The position numbers and the translations under genes are program-made. 64,000 bases of DNA, taken from Chitinophagaceae bacterium. GTDB taxonomy: Bacteria > Bacteroidota > Bacteroidia > Chitinophagales > Chitinophagaceae. Location: contig JAIEMK010000032.1 in NCBI GenBank assembly GCA_019752295.1, positions 1 through 64,000 on the forward strand. The letters are read 5' to 3'. Position 1 is the stretch's first letter. Every line of letters starts with the position of its first letter. Below the pieces are notes generated by a model. It did not search any database and was not told where the DNA came from. It was given only the letters and a program-made list of their open reading frames with translations. Of this stretch, positions 1 through 8,992 are shown one piece after another.

Positions 1-97
1 GAAGGTATCTACACAATTGCAAAAATACACATTCAGCATCACCAAAAAATATGCTTTTTAAATTTTCACATGATTTATCTAAGAATAAGTCCAAAAC

Positions 98-889
98 TTA
101 CGAACAGAAGCATATAAAATGAAAATAGAACACGATGCGTTGAAAAAATTGCGCATTTCTTCTAATAAACAAAATTCTGTTCCGATTCATAAAGTACTCC
201 TTCAAAGCACTCTTCTGACCCACCGAAACCGACTCTTTATGATAGATCAGCGCCTGCATATTCAGTCTGATTTCAAATCCTGCCCGCTTGATTCTTGCCC
301 CCCAGTCCATCTCTTCGTAATACAGAAAATAATTCTCAAACATCAGGCCCACTTTTTCAATCGCTTCTTTTGAAATCATCATTGCAGCACCATGACCAAA
401 GCCGGTTAGCCCAGTAAGGTTATCGTACTGACCATTGTCTTTTTCAAATTGTGCCACACACTCATTTCGGGCCGTATAATAATTCATTTCGGTATAGCCT
501 GCGTACTGTAATGTATCGGGCTCTTGAAAGTACCGGATCTTAGGAGAAATCATGCCCGTATCAGGAAATTCGGAAAAGCTATCAACCAGTTTCTTCATTA
601 AGCCCGGGGTGAATTCGGTATCGTTATTGACAAGAAAAAAAAGAGTTCCTTTTGCTTTTGCGATGCCCAAATTATTTCCACCTGCAAAACCCAAGTTTAC
701 TTCAGATCTATAAAATTGAACACCCGGGTATTTTATTATCCATTCGGGTAGCGGATTTATTTTACTGCCATTATCCACCACGATGATTTCATAATTTGGA
801 TAGTCGTTCGTTTTATAGAATGCATCCAGAAATTCATCAGTAACATGACTATGGTTATAATTCACCGTTATAATAGAAACTAATTTCAC
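98..889 (-). CDS. GT2 family glycosyltransferase (WcaE/rhamnosyltransferase-like), short C-terminus
   Basis: Cytoplasmic-face sugar transferase with a GT-A fold, presumably adding one sugar to the lipid-linked repeat unit of the exopolysaccharide. Visible motifs are the N-terminal strand SIITVNYN (5-12), VDN (38-40), the NND variant of the DxD nucleotide-sugar/metal motif (88-90), and an acidic YYEEMDW segment (190-196) that would supply the catalytic base. Relatives usually run 290-340 residues with hydrophobic C-terminal segments; this one stops at 263, in the middle of a hydrophobic stretch, so it may be C-terminally shortened. It is the last gene of the leftward polysaccharide operon, 13 bp after the GT14 gene. 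Donor and acceptor cannot be read from sequence. Confidence 0.85.
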   Translation of the reverse strand: MKLVSIITVNYNHSHVTDEFLDAFYKTNDYPNYEIIVVDNGSKINPLPEWIIKYPGVQFYRSEVNLGFAGGNNLGIAKAKGTLFFLVNNDTEFTPGLMKKLVDSFSEFPDTGMISPKIRYFQEPDTLQYAGYTEMNYYTARNECVAQFEKDNGQYDNLTGLTGFGHGAAMMISKEAIEKVGLMFENYFLYYEEMDWGARIKRAGFEIRLNMQALIYHKESVSVGQKSALKEYFMNRNRILFIRRNAQFFQRIVFYFHFICFCS

Positions 890-902
890 TTATATTTTTT
901 TA

Positions 903-1757
903 TTAACTCTGATCAATTAGCAAATTCTCATCAATCCAGTCTAATATTTTGCTGTCTTTTTCGGGATTGAATTTTCTTGCGAAGAATTTTCCTGAGGCCG
1001 CCAGTGCTTCTTTATCTTCCATCGTAAATGTTTTTGGGCTTGCCGCCCCTTCACTCCAGTCGATATATCTGAGGTTGTTATTTACCATATCTTTTTTGAA
1101 CGGTGATGCAAAAAGGATGGTTTGAAAAACGATTTCATCAGGAGCCCAAGTGAAATTAAAAAACCTAGCCACTTCTGGGTTTTTCTTTAGGAATGCAACA
1201 ATATACTTTATGTGTTGTATTCCCATGCTAAACCATTGAGACCTTCCTACCGGCTTTAATTTCAACGGCATTTTTCTTTTTGGAAGTACTACTCTCAACA
1301 AACTTTCCAAATAGTGTTTTGCCGGAAAATCGTAAGCAGTAAAGTGATAATATTCCAGCCTAGGTATTGCTTCCTGCCATTCTGTATAAATATCCAGAGT
1401 ATGCATAAAAATTTTACCCGGATTCGCTTCAAAGAATTCATGCATTTTTTTATTCCCTGCTATCGGGTAATCCTGACCACTAATCAGGTGTACATAATCG
1501 TATGCATCAGAACTTGTAATAATTTCTTCAAATCCTTTTACAGTAGCTTCAATCATACTATAAGCACCCCAAATTACTCTCACCCTGTTCTTTACAAAAT
1601 AAACATTGGGCATTTTTGCTATTCCGGCAAATGCGCTGATATCCGATTTAAGATCCAGGTGTACAAAAAAATCTGTTTCAGGGTATACCAATTTTTCAAT
1701 CAGCCTTTTAAGTTGATTGGGATTGGCATGGGTTAATATGAGATAAGCAGTTTTCAA
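903..1757 (-). CDS. Beta-1,6-N-acetylglucosaminyltransferase-like protein (GT14, core-2/I-branching family)
   Basis: Predicted GT14 transferase. The family diagnostic HLISGQDYPI lies at residues 90-99, preceded by FFVHLDLKSD (30-39) and by WGAYSMIEAT (63-72). The length, 284 residues, is normal for the bacterial members. Bacterial relatives sit in polysaccharide loci and are thought to add a branching or side sugar, but the donor is not known here. It lies between the GT8 gene (51 bp upstream) and the GT2 gene (13 bp downstream) in the same leftward operon. There is no signal peptide, so it should act in the cytoplasm. Confidence 0.85.
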   Translation of the reverse strand: MKTAYLILTHANPNQLKRLIEKLVYPETDFFVHLDLKSDISAFAGIAKMPNVYFVKNRVRVIWGAYSMIEATVKGFEEIITSSDAYDYVHLISGQDYPIAGNKKMHEFFEANPGKIFMHTLDIYTEWQEAIPRLEYYHFTAYDFPAKHYLESLLRVVLPKRKMPLKLKPVGRSQWFSMGIQHIKYIVAFLKKNPEVARFFNFTWAPDEIVFQTILFASPFKKDMVNNNLRYIDWSEGAASPKTFTMEDKEALAASGKFFARKFNPEKDSKILDWIDENLLIDQS

Positions 1758-1808
1758 ATATCAGACAGTTTTTCTAGCTATAATTTGATAAATCATTCAT
1801 TTAAACTA

Positions 1809-2696
1809 TTAACTAAATCCCAGTTGTTTTAAGATTTTTTCACCCACATTTTTTATTTTCTCGTAATACCGAACATATTCTCCTCTAGGTTTGGCGTTTT
1901 TCCATGCAGTTTTGTATAAATAGCTATAAAATATTTTTTGGTAAGCAATACTGTTATTATACGATTTATAGATCGGCTTTCGTTGAACATAGTGGATCAG
2001 ATAGGGCGCTGGATGATCGAAAGTGCAAAAATGATTCCATAGCGGATTCAGCTCCATCCATTGGTTGGCTAAAATAACATTCATTCCGTACTGGTCGGGG
2101 TAATTCGCAAACTTTTTGTGCTCGTCAATGCATTTGATAATCTTCTCAGGTATTTGTTGCTCTCTCCATTTTTTTGTAGGGATCAATAAGAGCCCGGTAT
2201 TAAAATATCGCGTTTTTGCATCCAGGCCCAGCTCCTGATAATTCAATACGCCTCCCCAAGGGTTATCGAATGTAATGATTCGTGGATCTAACACAGCCCC
2301 CACAAGTGCTTCGCCTAATTCAGTTTCGTACAACGCGGAAAGATCTTTTTGTACAATCATATCAACATCCAAGTATAGTACTTTTTCTATTTCTTTTGGA
2401 ACAAAATAAGGGATAAAAAGGCGCATGTAAATATTGAGCGGGTAGCTACTCCTATCAAGTGGCAAGTGAACTCCTGAAGGTATCACATCTGTCATGCTCT
2501 GCCAGCGCAGGTTAGTAATAGCTGGATTGATAGAGTTCTGCAATTTTCTTTTGTTACGTCCCGACACATCGTCTTCAATCACCCATATATCAATTGTTTG
2601 CCCAGCTTTTAAATTAGATTCAATTGAATTAATTAAAGCAGCTAATAGAATGATATAATTATCATCCGATGCAACAACAATTGTTATAGGTTTCAT
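1809..2696 (-). CDS. GT8 family glycosyltransferase (LPS galactosyl/glucosyltransferase-like)
   Basis: Retaining GT8 transferase of the LgtC/RfaJ type, probably adding a hexose to the repeat unit. The N-terminal strand ITIVVASDDNY, the metal-binding DVD triad (about residues 110-112 from this start, in LYLDVDMIV) and YFNTGLLLI are typical. A start at 2696 is chosen because family proteins begin just before this first strand; an in-frame ATG at 2714 would add six residues. It follows the GT4 gene by about 40 bp. The C-terminal tail is basic and tyrosine-rich, as often seen in membrane-attached members. Confidence 0.85.
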   Translation of the reverse strand: MKPITIVVASDDNYIILLAALINSIESNLKAGQTIDIWVIEDDVSGRNKRKLQNSINPAITNLRWQSMTDVIPSGVHLPLDRSSYPLNIYMRLFIPYFVPKEIEKVLYLDVDMIVQKDLSALYETELGEALVGAVLDPRIITFDNPWGGVLNYQELGLDAKTRYFNTGLLLIPTKKWREQQIPEKIIKCIDEHKKFANYPDQYGMNVILANQWMELNPLWNHFCTFDHPAPYLIHYVQRKPIYKSYNNSIAYQKIFYSYLYKTAWKNAKPRGEYVRYYEKIKNVGEKILKQLGFS

Positions 2697-2738
2697 TAAA
2701 ATGCTTTCATCCATTATTACAAAAAGCGTTCACACGTT

Positions 2739-3953
2739 TTATTTCCTATCAAGCCAAGCAATTATCGCTTTGTCAATTTCACCAACACTGTTTTCCCAGG
2801 TATGTGCTGATGCAAAATTACGTCTCTCGTTTTCCAAAATTTTATTATCTGTTTTTAGTGCATCGCCGATCATATCTACATAATCTTCTTTGCTAACTGC
2901 CAGATAACAGAATTTTTCGAAAATGCTCATTGCTGCTGTTTTAGTAGCCACAACGGGTTTACCCACAGCCAGGTACTCATCGATTTTTCTGGGATAATTT
3001 CCGATGGTTACCTGATTTATAATTTGCGGGTTAATGCAAACGTCAAATGCATGTATATAAGCAGGCAAAACACCGGGGTCTTTCGATCCGAGAAAATAAA
3101 CATTTCTGATTTGATGTAATGAACTTACTTTAAACTGGTCGTCTTCTGGGCCCACTAAAACCAAACTCCAATCGGGCCTGCACTGAGCAATATGTTGTAA
3201 AACAGCAATATCGAGTCGAATGCTTTGCAATGCCCCTACATACCCAATTACAGGTGCTTTTATTGGCCGCATATCAACAGGAACCGGCAATCCTTCTGTT
3301 TGCGTAAAGATATCGAGCTCACAACCCTGACCCACATTGAATGAATTGGGATTATACTTTCTGCAGTAATCGGTCAGATAGGTTGAATTAGCCACACATA
3401 GATCTGAAGCTGTAATTAATTCAGGTTCCATCTTTGTGCCATGGCCAATCCAGTAGTCAACTGCCAACATAAAATCGCGCGAATAATAAATGCTTACTGC
3501 AGGCTTTAATAAATCTTTTAAGTGGAATGACCGGAACATATCATTGTCGTTAAACAAAATAATATCCTTAAACCCCAACGCTTTGATCGCTTTTAAAATA
3601 GAAGATGCAAAAATTTTATTATTTCTTTTATTGAGTAACTCAAATAAAAATTGAGGTTTAATCCAATTAATGGATTCAATCATTCGATCGGGGTATAAAT
3701 TCCACAAATTTTCTTGCAGGGGAACGATGCCAGGAGTTTCTCCTTTAATTACGGAGAGTCGTTTTACAATTTTTGGATCATCGCTTAATCGGTGTTTGCT
3801 AATTCTGTCGAGTGGAGAGTTTACGTAGAGTACCCTGTTATATTTGCTCCATTCCAGAGCGATATTTTTACAATTACTGCCGATGGAAATATCCCATGGT
3901 TGCTGACCAACAACTACAATGTCGCGACCTTGTAAACGATCAGATTTTTCCAT
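2739..3953 (-). CDS. GT4-like glycosyltransferase (glycosyltransferase group 1)
   Basis: GT-B fold transferase. The C-terminal half has APVIGYVGALQS, WSLVLVGPEDDQ, NVYFLGSKDPGVLPAYIHAFDVCINP and IDEYLAVGKPVVAT, the usual nucleotide-sugar side of GT4 enzymes. The N-terminal DIVVVGQQPWD resembles TuaH-type acceptor-side domains. The ATG at 3953 overlaps the upstream polymerase gene by 14 bp and is preferred; an ATG at 3980 would increase the overlap to 41 bp. The overlap suggests translational coupling. Linkage and donor are unknown. Confidence 0.85.
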   Translation of the reverse strand: MEKSDRLQGRDIVVVGQQPWDISIGSNCKNIALEWSKYNRVLYVNSPLDRISKHRLSDDPKIVKRLSVIKGETPGIVPLQENLWNLYPDRMIESINWIKPQFLFELLNKRNNKIFASSILKAIKALGFKDIILFNDNDMFRSFHLKDLLKPAVSIYYSRDFMLAVDYWIGHGTKMEPELITASDLCVANSTYLTDYCRKYNPNSFNVGQGCELDIFTQTEGLPVPVDMRPIKAPVIGYVGALQSIRLDIAVLQHIAQCRPDWSLVLVGPEDDQFKVSSLHQIRNVYFLGSKDPGVLPAYIHAFDVCINPQIINQVTIGNYPRKIDEYLAVGKPVVATKTAAMSIFEKFCYLAVSKEDYVDMIGDALKTDNKILENERRNFASAHTWENSVGEIDKAIIAWLDRK

Positions 3954-5454
3954 CAGTTTTGAGATTTTGTTGCTGATCAAGTCTATAAATTACGCCTATT
4001 AGGGCAACAGCCAGAAAAAACAATACGTTCGAAGGATATTGCACCAATGCTTGCTGTGGAAAGTTACCGATATTCCACGTAAATATCATTAAAACCATTC
4101 CCAAAATATAGCTTTTCAACTCGGGGTCTCTTACTTTAAAAAAGTTGTTGATTCCTGTTTGCAGAATCGTAAAGATCATTACACTAAAAATGATCAGTCC
4201 TATCCACCCCAACTCAACAGTAGTTCTAACATAGCCGCTGTCGGGAGGAAAATGTGCCAGAAAAGAATTGGGTGCAAATTTTTGCCCCCACTCACCAGTG
4301 GCGCCCAAACCTCCGCCAATTGGATGCGAATAAATATAGGGTTTGATTCTTGCCTGATTCATTTCCCTTACCCGGTACGAAGCGTCGTTATTAGGGCGGA
4401 ATGCCGTTTGGAATCTAAGAATGTTTTGATTGGAAGTAGGCATGAATATCAAAAACACAATAAATAACATGGCAACACTAGTAAATGCAAGTATCTGTTT
4501 ATTGAATTTGAGGATGGCGTATAAAATAAATGCTGCAGGAATTAGTGGATATGCCCCTCTGGTACCTGAAAACAACATTACGTACAAAAAGAAACCGGCT
4601 AGTGCTGCCAATATCACTTTTTGATAGATTTTAATTGGGCCTGTAATCACAGCCATACAAAGCAAACTGGCCGTTGCCATATTATAAGCAAAAGTTACCG
4701 GATCTGAAAATATCGAAAACTTTCGCCAATGCCCAGCAAGAAATAATAATTGCGCAATATTGGGGTCTGAATCGAGCCAGCTTTGTTCGAAAGCAAAAAA
4801 ACCAAAGTACTCTTGCTTAAAAGCATAACAGGCATTTATAAACGACCAAACAATCCACCATTTGATAATAATTTTTATAAATTTTTTGGTGCGGATATTG
4901 AAGAGAAAGATAAAATACATTAACGTAACCAATCCTACTGTTCTAACAGTGTACACCCAAGCCAGTCTTGACTCTGCAGAAGGATTCGCCACCTGCAAAA
5001 AAGTATATAATACCCAGATTAAAATAAGAATACTCACCCTGTTATTTAATAGATACCATTCTTTTTTTTGTTTCATCTGAATAAACATACCCAGTATAAA
5101 CAATGCAAGCATTCCGTCCATCAGGGTTCCTAGCGGAAAACCGCCAACCCCAAAGCGAAGAAACCACATGATGGTATACGCAAGTGTCAGATACACCATG
5201 ATGCCAAATTCAGGCATCACTACGAGGAAATAAACAACGGGAAGCCCTACCATGGCTGCAATTGCCATTAATGCAATGGTAAGGCCAGAACTGGCAATCG
5301 CATAAGCCAACACAGAGGCAATTATCAAAAAAATAAAGAAGCCCGGCCATCCAGCAAATTTTTCAACCAACATGATTTTTTTTAAATAACCCAACAGCGA
5401 CATTTTTTTCTGCCGGGGATCAAGTGGGTCAATATGTAGTGTAAAATCGTCCAC
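3940..5454 (-). CDS. O-antigen ligase/polymerase-like polytopic membrane protein (Wzy_C family)
   Basis: A 504-residue inner-membrane protein with roughly ten to twelve hydrophobic helices and a large periplasmic segment around residues 350-430. The stretch LFSGTRGAYPLIPAAF matches the (S/G)GTRG region of the O-antigen ligase/Wzy_C family. In a Wzx/Wzy type locus such a protein polymerises or ligates lipid-linked repeat units on the periplasmic side. No Wzx flippase is seen in the window, so it would have to be encoded elsewhere. It sits in mid-operon between a 46-residue membrane peptide and the GT4 gene. Polymerase and ligase roles cannot be told apart by sequence. Confidence 0.82.
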   Translation of the reverse strand: MDDFTLHIDPLDPRQKKMSLLGYLKKIMLVEKFAGWPGFFIFLIIASVLAYAIASSGLTIALMAIAAMVGLPVVYFLVVMPEFGIMVYLTLAYTIMWFLRFGVGGFPLGTLMDGMLALFILGMFIQMKQKKEWYLLNNRVSILILIWVLYTFLQVANPSAESRLAWVYTVRTVGLVTLMYFIFLFNIRTKKFIKIIIKWWIVWSFINACYAFKQEYFGFFAFEQSWLDSDPNIAQLLFLAGHWRKFSIFSDPVTFAYNMATASLLCMAVITGPIKIYQKVILAALAGFFLYVMLFSGTRGAYPLIPAAFILYAILKFNKQILAFTSVAMLFIVFLIFMPTSNQNILRFQTAFRPNNDASYRVREMNQARIKPYIYSHPIGGGLGATGEWGQKFAPNSFLAHFPPDSGYVRTTVELGWIGLIIFSVMIFTILQTGINNFFKVRDPELKSYILGMVLMIFTWNIGNFPQQALVQYPSNVLFFLAVALIGVIYRLDQQQNLKTDGKI

Positions 5455-5456
5455 AA

Positions 5457-5597
5457 TTAGATTAGCATCTTGAAAAAGATAGCCAGTTGAATTAATAATA
5501 CAAATGCGATAGCAACTTTGCGAGTGATAGAACGAATTCGCTCATCGGTTTCTTCTGCCGTTTCTTTTTGGTTCCTTATGGATGGTTGGGTTCGCAT
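5457..5597 (-). CDS. Small predicted single-pass membrane peptide, 46 residues
   Basis: An ATG at 5597 opens a 46-codon frame that ends with TAA 2 bp before the start of the polymerase gene; its start lies 3 bp after the stop of the GT2 gene. This perfect fit between two operon genes argues that it is real. The N-terminal half is polar and charged (many Gln, Glu and Arg); residues 29-46 form one hydrophobic helix (VAIAFVLLIQLAIFF). No known family is recognised. By position it might be a small accessory of the polymerase or copolymerase complex; this is inference from context only. Confidence 0.6.
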   Translation of the reverse strand: MRTQPSIRNQKETAEETDERIRSITRKVAIAFVLLIQLAIFFKMLI

Positions 5598-5600
5598 CTT

Positions 5601-6788
5601 TTATTTTTTTATCTCTTCAATTTCATTGTCGTGAAAGTGCTGCGTTGCAACTGATAGCTCATTTGCTTTTCTTACTTTCAAAAGCGACAATACCTGATAA
5701 AATATAAATTTCGGGATTCCCCAAAGCGATTGATAGATTCTTTTATCTGTGTGCGACATCAACAAAGCAAATAAGAAACCAGCAACAAACAAAACAAAGG
5801 CGGCCAACCAAATGAGTGACTGAATTGGGCTGATTAAAATATCGATCAGCATAAAAATTACAGAAGTCAATAAAAAAATAAAAAGTGGTGGGCGTAATAA
5901 TACCAGTCCAAATAAAAACTGATTCCAGTTAAATCCGGTTAATCCCTTGCCTATTAATCCGAACCCGAATTTAAAATAGCGGAACCAGGTGTTGATCCAT
6001 CTTGCGCGCTGTTTCACCAACTGATCAGAGCGCGATGTTTTCTCGTCGTACAAAATGGCTTTTTCAGCAAAAGCAATCCTATATCCTCTGGTAACAATCT
6101 CATTTTGTAATATTTTATCAAAGCCGGCACCGGTTATATCGAGGTGTTCAAGACAGGTTCGGTAAAGACTAGTTGTAAAAGCCATGCCCGACCCGGCAAG
6201 GGTGGCTGAGGAACCGGCTTCAAAAAGAATCTTGCCATCGTAGAAATGATAATAGATGTCGCGGGCAGCATCAAGGCATGCATACACCGTGTCTAAATTT
6301 TTTGCATTTCTAACACCTTGTACGGCTTCATACCCCTGATCGAAACAAATGTTCAGTTGCTCAAGGTAATCGGGCTCCAACAAATTGTCGCTATCAATAA
6401 TGGTGAGTCGGTCGTGAGCCCTTTTAAAACGGTGGATGGCATAGAAATGAGATCTGGTATTACTTGATAAAGTTTCTTCGGGGCGAAGTAACACTACCCT
6501 GTCGTCGTCGAATTTCAAATTGCTAATATCGCATTTATCGGCAACGATATAAACCAGAAACCGATCATAGTTCTGCTTCAGTATAGATGCTACAACAGGT
6601 GGAAGTGTATGCGTTTGTTCGTATGCTGTAACAATAATTGCATAATCGGCCTTTTGATTTGTAGTGGATGGTTTTTTTTTTCGTGGCCTCAGCAAATAAA
6701 AAATATAGATCAATAGTGGCAATACAAGGTTATAGCCAATCAATAACTGAACTATCTGCCAAACGATCATGCTGAAATTCAGGCCCAT
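5601..6788 (-). CDS. Membrane GT2 glycosyltransferase (cellulose synthase/hyaluronan synthase-like architecture)
   Basis: Processive-type GT2: an N-terminal membrane helix (about 8-32), a cytoplasmic GT-A domain with a DSD metal site (132-134) and the QRARW acceptor/processivity motif (260-264, QxxRW), then two to three C-terminal helices (about 285-345). These are the hallmarks of synthases that make a chain or a first disaccharide at the membrane. Its start overlaps the end of the copolymerase gene by 10 bp. The short C-terminal membrane region suggests a transferase in a Wzy-type pathway rather than a full synthase with its own channel. The substrate is unknown. Confidence 0.85.
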   Translation of the reverse strand: MGLNFSMIVWQIVQLLIGYNLVLPLLIYIFYLLRPRKKKPSTTNQKADYAIIVTAYEQTHTLPPVVASILKQNYDRFLVYIVADKCDISNLKFDDDRVVLLRPEETLSSNTRSHFYAIHRFKRAHDRLTIIDSDNLLEPDYLEQLNICFDQGYEAVQGVRNAKNLDTVYACLDAARDIYYHFYDGKILFEAGSSATLAGSGMAFTTSLYRTCLEHLDITGAGFDKILQNEIVTRGYRIAFAEKAILYDEKTSRSDQLVKQRARWINTWFRYFKFGFGLIGKGLTGFNWNQFLFGLVLLRPPLFIFLLTSVIFMLIDILISPIQSLIWLAAFVLFVAGFLFALLMSHTDKRIYQSLWGIPKFIFYQVLSLLKVRKANELSVATQHFHDNEIEEIKK

Positions 6789-8992
6789 TGTAATTCAATA
6801 TTTTTTGAAAAAATAGACTTCGCTTTCTTCGCTTTCTTAGGTTGAATCATCGTTTCGTTCTCATCTTTGTTCAAGATCCAGCCAATGAACTTATCTTCCA
6901 AACAGTTCAGATAATATACATTTTGTTTTTTGTTAAAAGTTATTTTTTTGCCCGAAGTGAAAACCGAAACAACTTTTTCGGAGAACAATACCCATTCTTT
7001 TGATTTGCTATGCGATGCCAGACTTGGTCCTTCAATAATAACAATATCGAATGCTTCTTTCAGTTCGTCAAGTTTACTTGCAATATTTTCGGAGTTACTA
7101 ATTTCCAGCAAACTGGTATCACCACCACGATTACCCATAACCATAATCTCTGTAACCGGCCTGAATCCTGGCAATACTGCTTCACCCAACAAATAATCTT
7201 CCAGAAAAAAGTCGGTTTTTGTAGAATTGCTGATGCTTGGATTTGCGAAATTTCCATCAATTAGTAAAACCCTTTTTCTAACCATTAAGTAGGCAAAAGC
7301 AAGGCTCATCGAAAAAAGTGTTTTCCCCTCACCGGCACACAAACTATTTACCATTAAGAGTTTCGACCTGCCCATTTCCGATTCAATTTCAAAACGGCAG
7401 GAACGCAACATTTCTTTGAAAGTTTGTAGTCGTATATTTTCGTTGAATTGATTTTCCCATAACTCTCTTAACTGCACTACAGAAGTAGTTAGCAAAGGAA
7501 GATATCCCAATACAACCTGATTGGTATTGTCGGCCAGTTCTTTTGAAGTACTGATCGACTCATCCAGATAAAATACAATAAAGAATCCCAGCAAGCAGGC
7601 AATCAAACTTACCATACCCGCCATCGCCACCAGAATCATTTTCTTGGAAGGGTTTGGAGGGCCGGGTGCACCAAATTCTATTTGCCTTAAAGCAACAGCC
7701 ATACTCGATTCCAAACTAGATTTATTGTACCGGAATTGGGCATCAAGGTATTCTTTACTCGCCACATCAATTGCTCCTTCGTAGTTCTGAATCACCGCTT
7801 CGTGCGGAACCAGCATATCAAATTTTTTATTCAACCTGTCCAACTCATCTTTCAAAGTTACCAGACTAAATTTTGCAATATCGTAATCCAACTCGAGTTT
7901 AATTTTTTCAAGTACCAGATTTTCTTTCGCAGCAAGTGGGTTCACTATGTATTTGTCGGTAGCAGCCTGAATCTGAGCACTAACCACATTTCTGGCAGAA
8001 TCGATTTTCTTTTTGAATTTTTCGTCGTAATTACTCTTGATATATTCGTCCGACATATTCTTCAGATACTCCTTAGTGGATGCAATCTGTTGATTGATGG
8101 GCACCATGGTGCTTTCGAAATATTTCCGCTCTGAAGGGTTGAACTTGTTTTCGATATTTTTCAACGAACCAGAATATGCGGCTACATCTCTTTCGGCAGC
8201 CTGCTTCATGGTTTCGAAACTAGCCAACTGTCCATACAAACTTTTTGCCTGCTCATTCAAATTTAAAACCCTGTTTTGAATCTTATAATCTTTCAATAAC
8301 CCTTTTAAACGATTCATTTCAGTTTCCTTCTGCCTCAACATTGTATCAAGAAAACTTACCGTTTTTTGCTGATTATTCTTTACGAATTCACTGTAATACG
8401 CGATAAATTCCTGAAGAATTGTATTCACCACAAAAGCAGACAGGTTGGGGTTATCAGAGTCGAAATTAATATCAATAAAGTCGCTATTATTAGGACGGTA
8501 AATCGTGATATTTTTGTTCAGAGCTTCATAGCCATAGCCCATACTATTTATCAACACCAACATCCCATTCTCATCCGGGATATAAGGCGAAAGTGGGGTT
8601 CTTGTTTTATAATGTTTGGTGTACACTTTAATTGCATTCTGAACTGCCGATTTACTAAGTTGCCCAAAAACTTTACTGGGACGGCGAAATGGAATGCTGT
8701 CTGTTAGATCATGCAATATTAATTTATAAGAAACCTGATCATACACTTTATTCAAGCGTATCATTTCTATTAAATTGCTAAAGTCGATATTAATCTTGTT
8801 TTCCTGAAATCCATCTGAGGAAACAATTTGCTGCGACTGATCAACCAATCCTGTCGACATTCTTGCGTGAGCTGTGTACGAATCCGACAATTTACGAACC
8901 AGAAAATAAGTGAGGGCAACAGCTAGCAGGGGCACAGCAATCAGTATCCATTTTCTCTTCTTTAATAGCTTTATGAATTTTGCTAATTCCAT
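6779..8992 (-). CDS. Wzc-like polysaccharide copolymerase with degenerate BY-kinase domain
   Basis: Inner-membrane chain-length regulator. A Wzz domain with membrane helices at about 15-32 and 452-475 encloses a long periplasmic coiled-coil region (about 210-430) and the proline-rich GAPGPPNPSK just before the second helix. A cytoplasmic P-loop domain follows (about 500-720). Walker A is intact (AGEGKT, 553-558), but Walker A' reads LLIDGNFANP, so the second Asp is Asn581 and the Arg is lost, and Walker B ends in Glu654 rather than Asp. The C-terminus is Lys-rich and lacks the usual tyrosine cluster. Copolymerase function is likely; autophosphorylation is doubtful. It starts at the stop codon of the TolC-like gene. 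Confidence 0.88.
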   Translation of the reverse strand: MELAKFIKLLKKRKWILIAVPLLAVALTYFLVRKLSDSYTAHARMSTGLVDQSQQIVSSDGFQENKINIDFSNLIEMIRLNKVYDQVSYKLILHDLTDSIPFRRPSKVFGQLSKSAVQNAIKVYTKHYKTRTPLSPYIPDENGMLVLINSMGYGYEALNKNITIYRPNNSDFIDINFDSDNPNLSAFVVNTILQEFIAYYSEFVKNNQQKTVSFLDTMLRQKETEMNRLKGLLKDYKIQNRVLNLNEQAKSLYGQLASFETMKQAAERDVAAYSGSLKNIENKFNPSERKYFESTMVPINQQIASTKEYLKNMSDEYIKSNYDEKFKKKIDSARNVVSAQIQAATDKYIVNPLAAKENLVLEKIKLELDYDIAKFSLVTLKDELDRLNKKFDMLVPHEAVIQNYEGAIDVASKEYLDAQFRYNKSSLESSMAVALRQIEFGAPGPPNPSKKMILVAMAGMVSLIACLLGFFIVFYLDESISTSKELADNTNQVVLGYLPLLTTSVVQLRELWENQFNENIRLQTFKEMLRSCRFEIESEMGRSKLLMVNSLCAGEGKTLFSMSLAFAYLMVRKRVLLIDGNFANPSISNSTKTDFFLEDYLLGEAVLPGFRPVTEIMVMGNRGGDTSLLEISNSENIASKLDELKEAFDIVIIEGPSLASHSKSKEWVLFSEKVVSVFTSGKKITFNKKQNVYYLNCLEDKFIGWILNKDENETMIQPKKAKKAKSIFSKNIELQWA

